Position numbers and translations under genes: made by a program | The notes under the pieces: generated by a model | The model's input: the letters and a program-made list of their open reading frames with translations, nothing else | Database searches by the model: none | What the model was told of the DNA's origin: nothing | From: Actinomycetota bacterium | Lineage (GTDB): Bacteria; Actinomycetota; Acidimicrobiia; Acidimicrobiales; JACCXE01 | NCBI GenBank assembly: GCA_013697265.1 | Contig: JACCXE010000165.1 | Span: 1 to 5,097 of the forward strand | DNA length: 5,097 nt | Direction: 5' to 3' | Part shown: in pieces, positions 4,883 to 5,097 of the stretch | Layout: every line of letters starts with the position of its first letter | Position numbering within the stretch: the stretch's first letter is position 1

Positions 4883-5097
4883 ATGGCCGATGACGACCTC
4901 GCCGACTTCGAACGCGCTTCCTTCACCCACGACGGCAAGACCCGGACGATCTTTCGCAAGGGGACCGGCCCCGCGGTCATCGTGATCGCCGAGATGCCCG
5001 GCATCTCGCCAAAGGTCGCCAACTTCGCCCGCAAGGTCGCCGACATCGGCTGCACTGCGGTGATGCCTCATTTGTTCGGCGACCCCGGACGCGACCC
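4883..5097 (+). CDS. Dienelactone hydrolase-family alpha/beta hydrolase (N-terminal 71 residues; 3' end beyond window)
   Basis: The visible part reads as the start of an alpha/beta-hydrolase of the dienelactone hydrolase family. A short N-terminal strand pair (about residues 11-28) is followed by the first core strand and loop, AVIVIAEMPGISP (31-43). Glu37 is where family members carry the glutamate that holds the nucleophile in its resting state. Helix NFARKVADIGCTAV (47-60) leads to the strand-end motif MPHLFGDPG (61-69). The catalytic Cys or Ser, Asp and His all lie beyond the window, so activity and substrate cannot be judged. No alternative start codon exists in frame between the ATG and the upstream TAG at 4844-4846. 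The gene is divergent from the SDR gene with 38 bases between start codons. Confidence 0.87.
   Translation, partial: MADDDLADFERASFTHDGKTRTIFRKGTGPAVIVIAEMPGISPKVANFARKVADIGCTAVMPHLFGDPGRD

Noticed and set aside
1..5097. A new defence, mobile or CRISPR-type system
   Set aside because: All genes fall into familiar enzyme or transporter families. There are no nucleases, recombinases, repeat arrays or toxin-like small genes in the window.

Overview
The window is a compact stretch of high-G+C bacterial chromosome, roughly two-thirds G+C by eye, with strong G/C preference at third codon positions. Three things suggest an actinobacterium, possibly of the Acidimicrobiia type. One gene belongs to the mycothiol-dependent maleylpyruvate isomerase-like (DinB) family. 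The methyltransferase and dehydrogenase resemble subfamilies I know from actinobacteria. Most 5' ends look leaderless. The taxonomic call is inference; no rRNA or marker gene is present.

Layout from left to right: (1) 1-1489, minus strand, the N-terminal 496 residues of a GH3 beta-glucosidase with a PA14 insert, cut by the window edge. (2) 1490-1534, a short spacer with a perfect 6-bp inverted repeat that overlaps the next stop codon. (3) 1535-2086, minus strand, a small class I SAM methyltransferase in tandem with, and upstream of, the GH3 gene. (4) 2087-2183, a divergent intergenic region filled by two perfect 8-bp GC hairpins and one arm of a longer inverted repeat. (5) 2184-3095, plus strand, a cation diffusion facilitator of the ZNT9-like type. 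(6) 3100-3903, minus strand, a DinB/MDMPI-like metalloprotein that converges on the transporter with a 4-base gap. (7) 3906-4844, minus strand, an SDR dehydrogenase two bases upstream of the MDMPI-like gene, forming a tight two-gene operon. (8) 4845-4882, a 38-bp divergent promoter region. (9) 4883-5097, plus strand, the N-terminus of a dienelactone hydrolase-family protein, cut by the window edge. No gap exceeds 100 bases, and I see no RNA gene, CRISPR array, insertion sequence or origin.

Functionally the window is mostly housekeeping and catabolic genes. The right half (SDR, MDMPI-like and dienelactone hydrolase families, sharing one divergent promoter region) would fit a small catabolic or detoxification locus, but no substrate can be read from the sequence. 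The left half pairs a sugar hydrolase with a methyltransferase and has no obvious biochemical link to the rest. The most notable non-coding signal is that four of the six genes have a -10-like hexamer 6-8 bases before the ATG and no Shine-Dalgarno sequence. For three of these genes no start codon lies further upstream in frame. I found no convincing new multi-gene system here.
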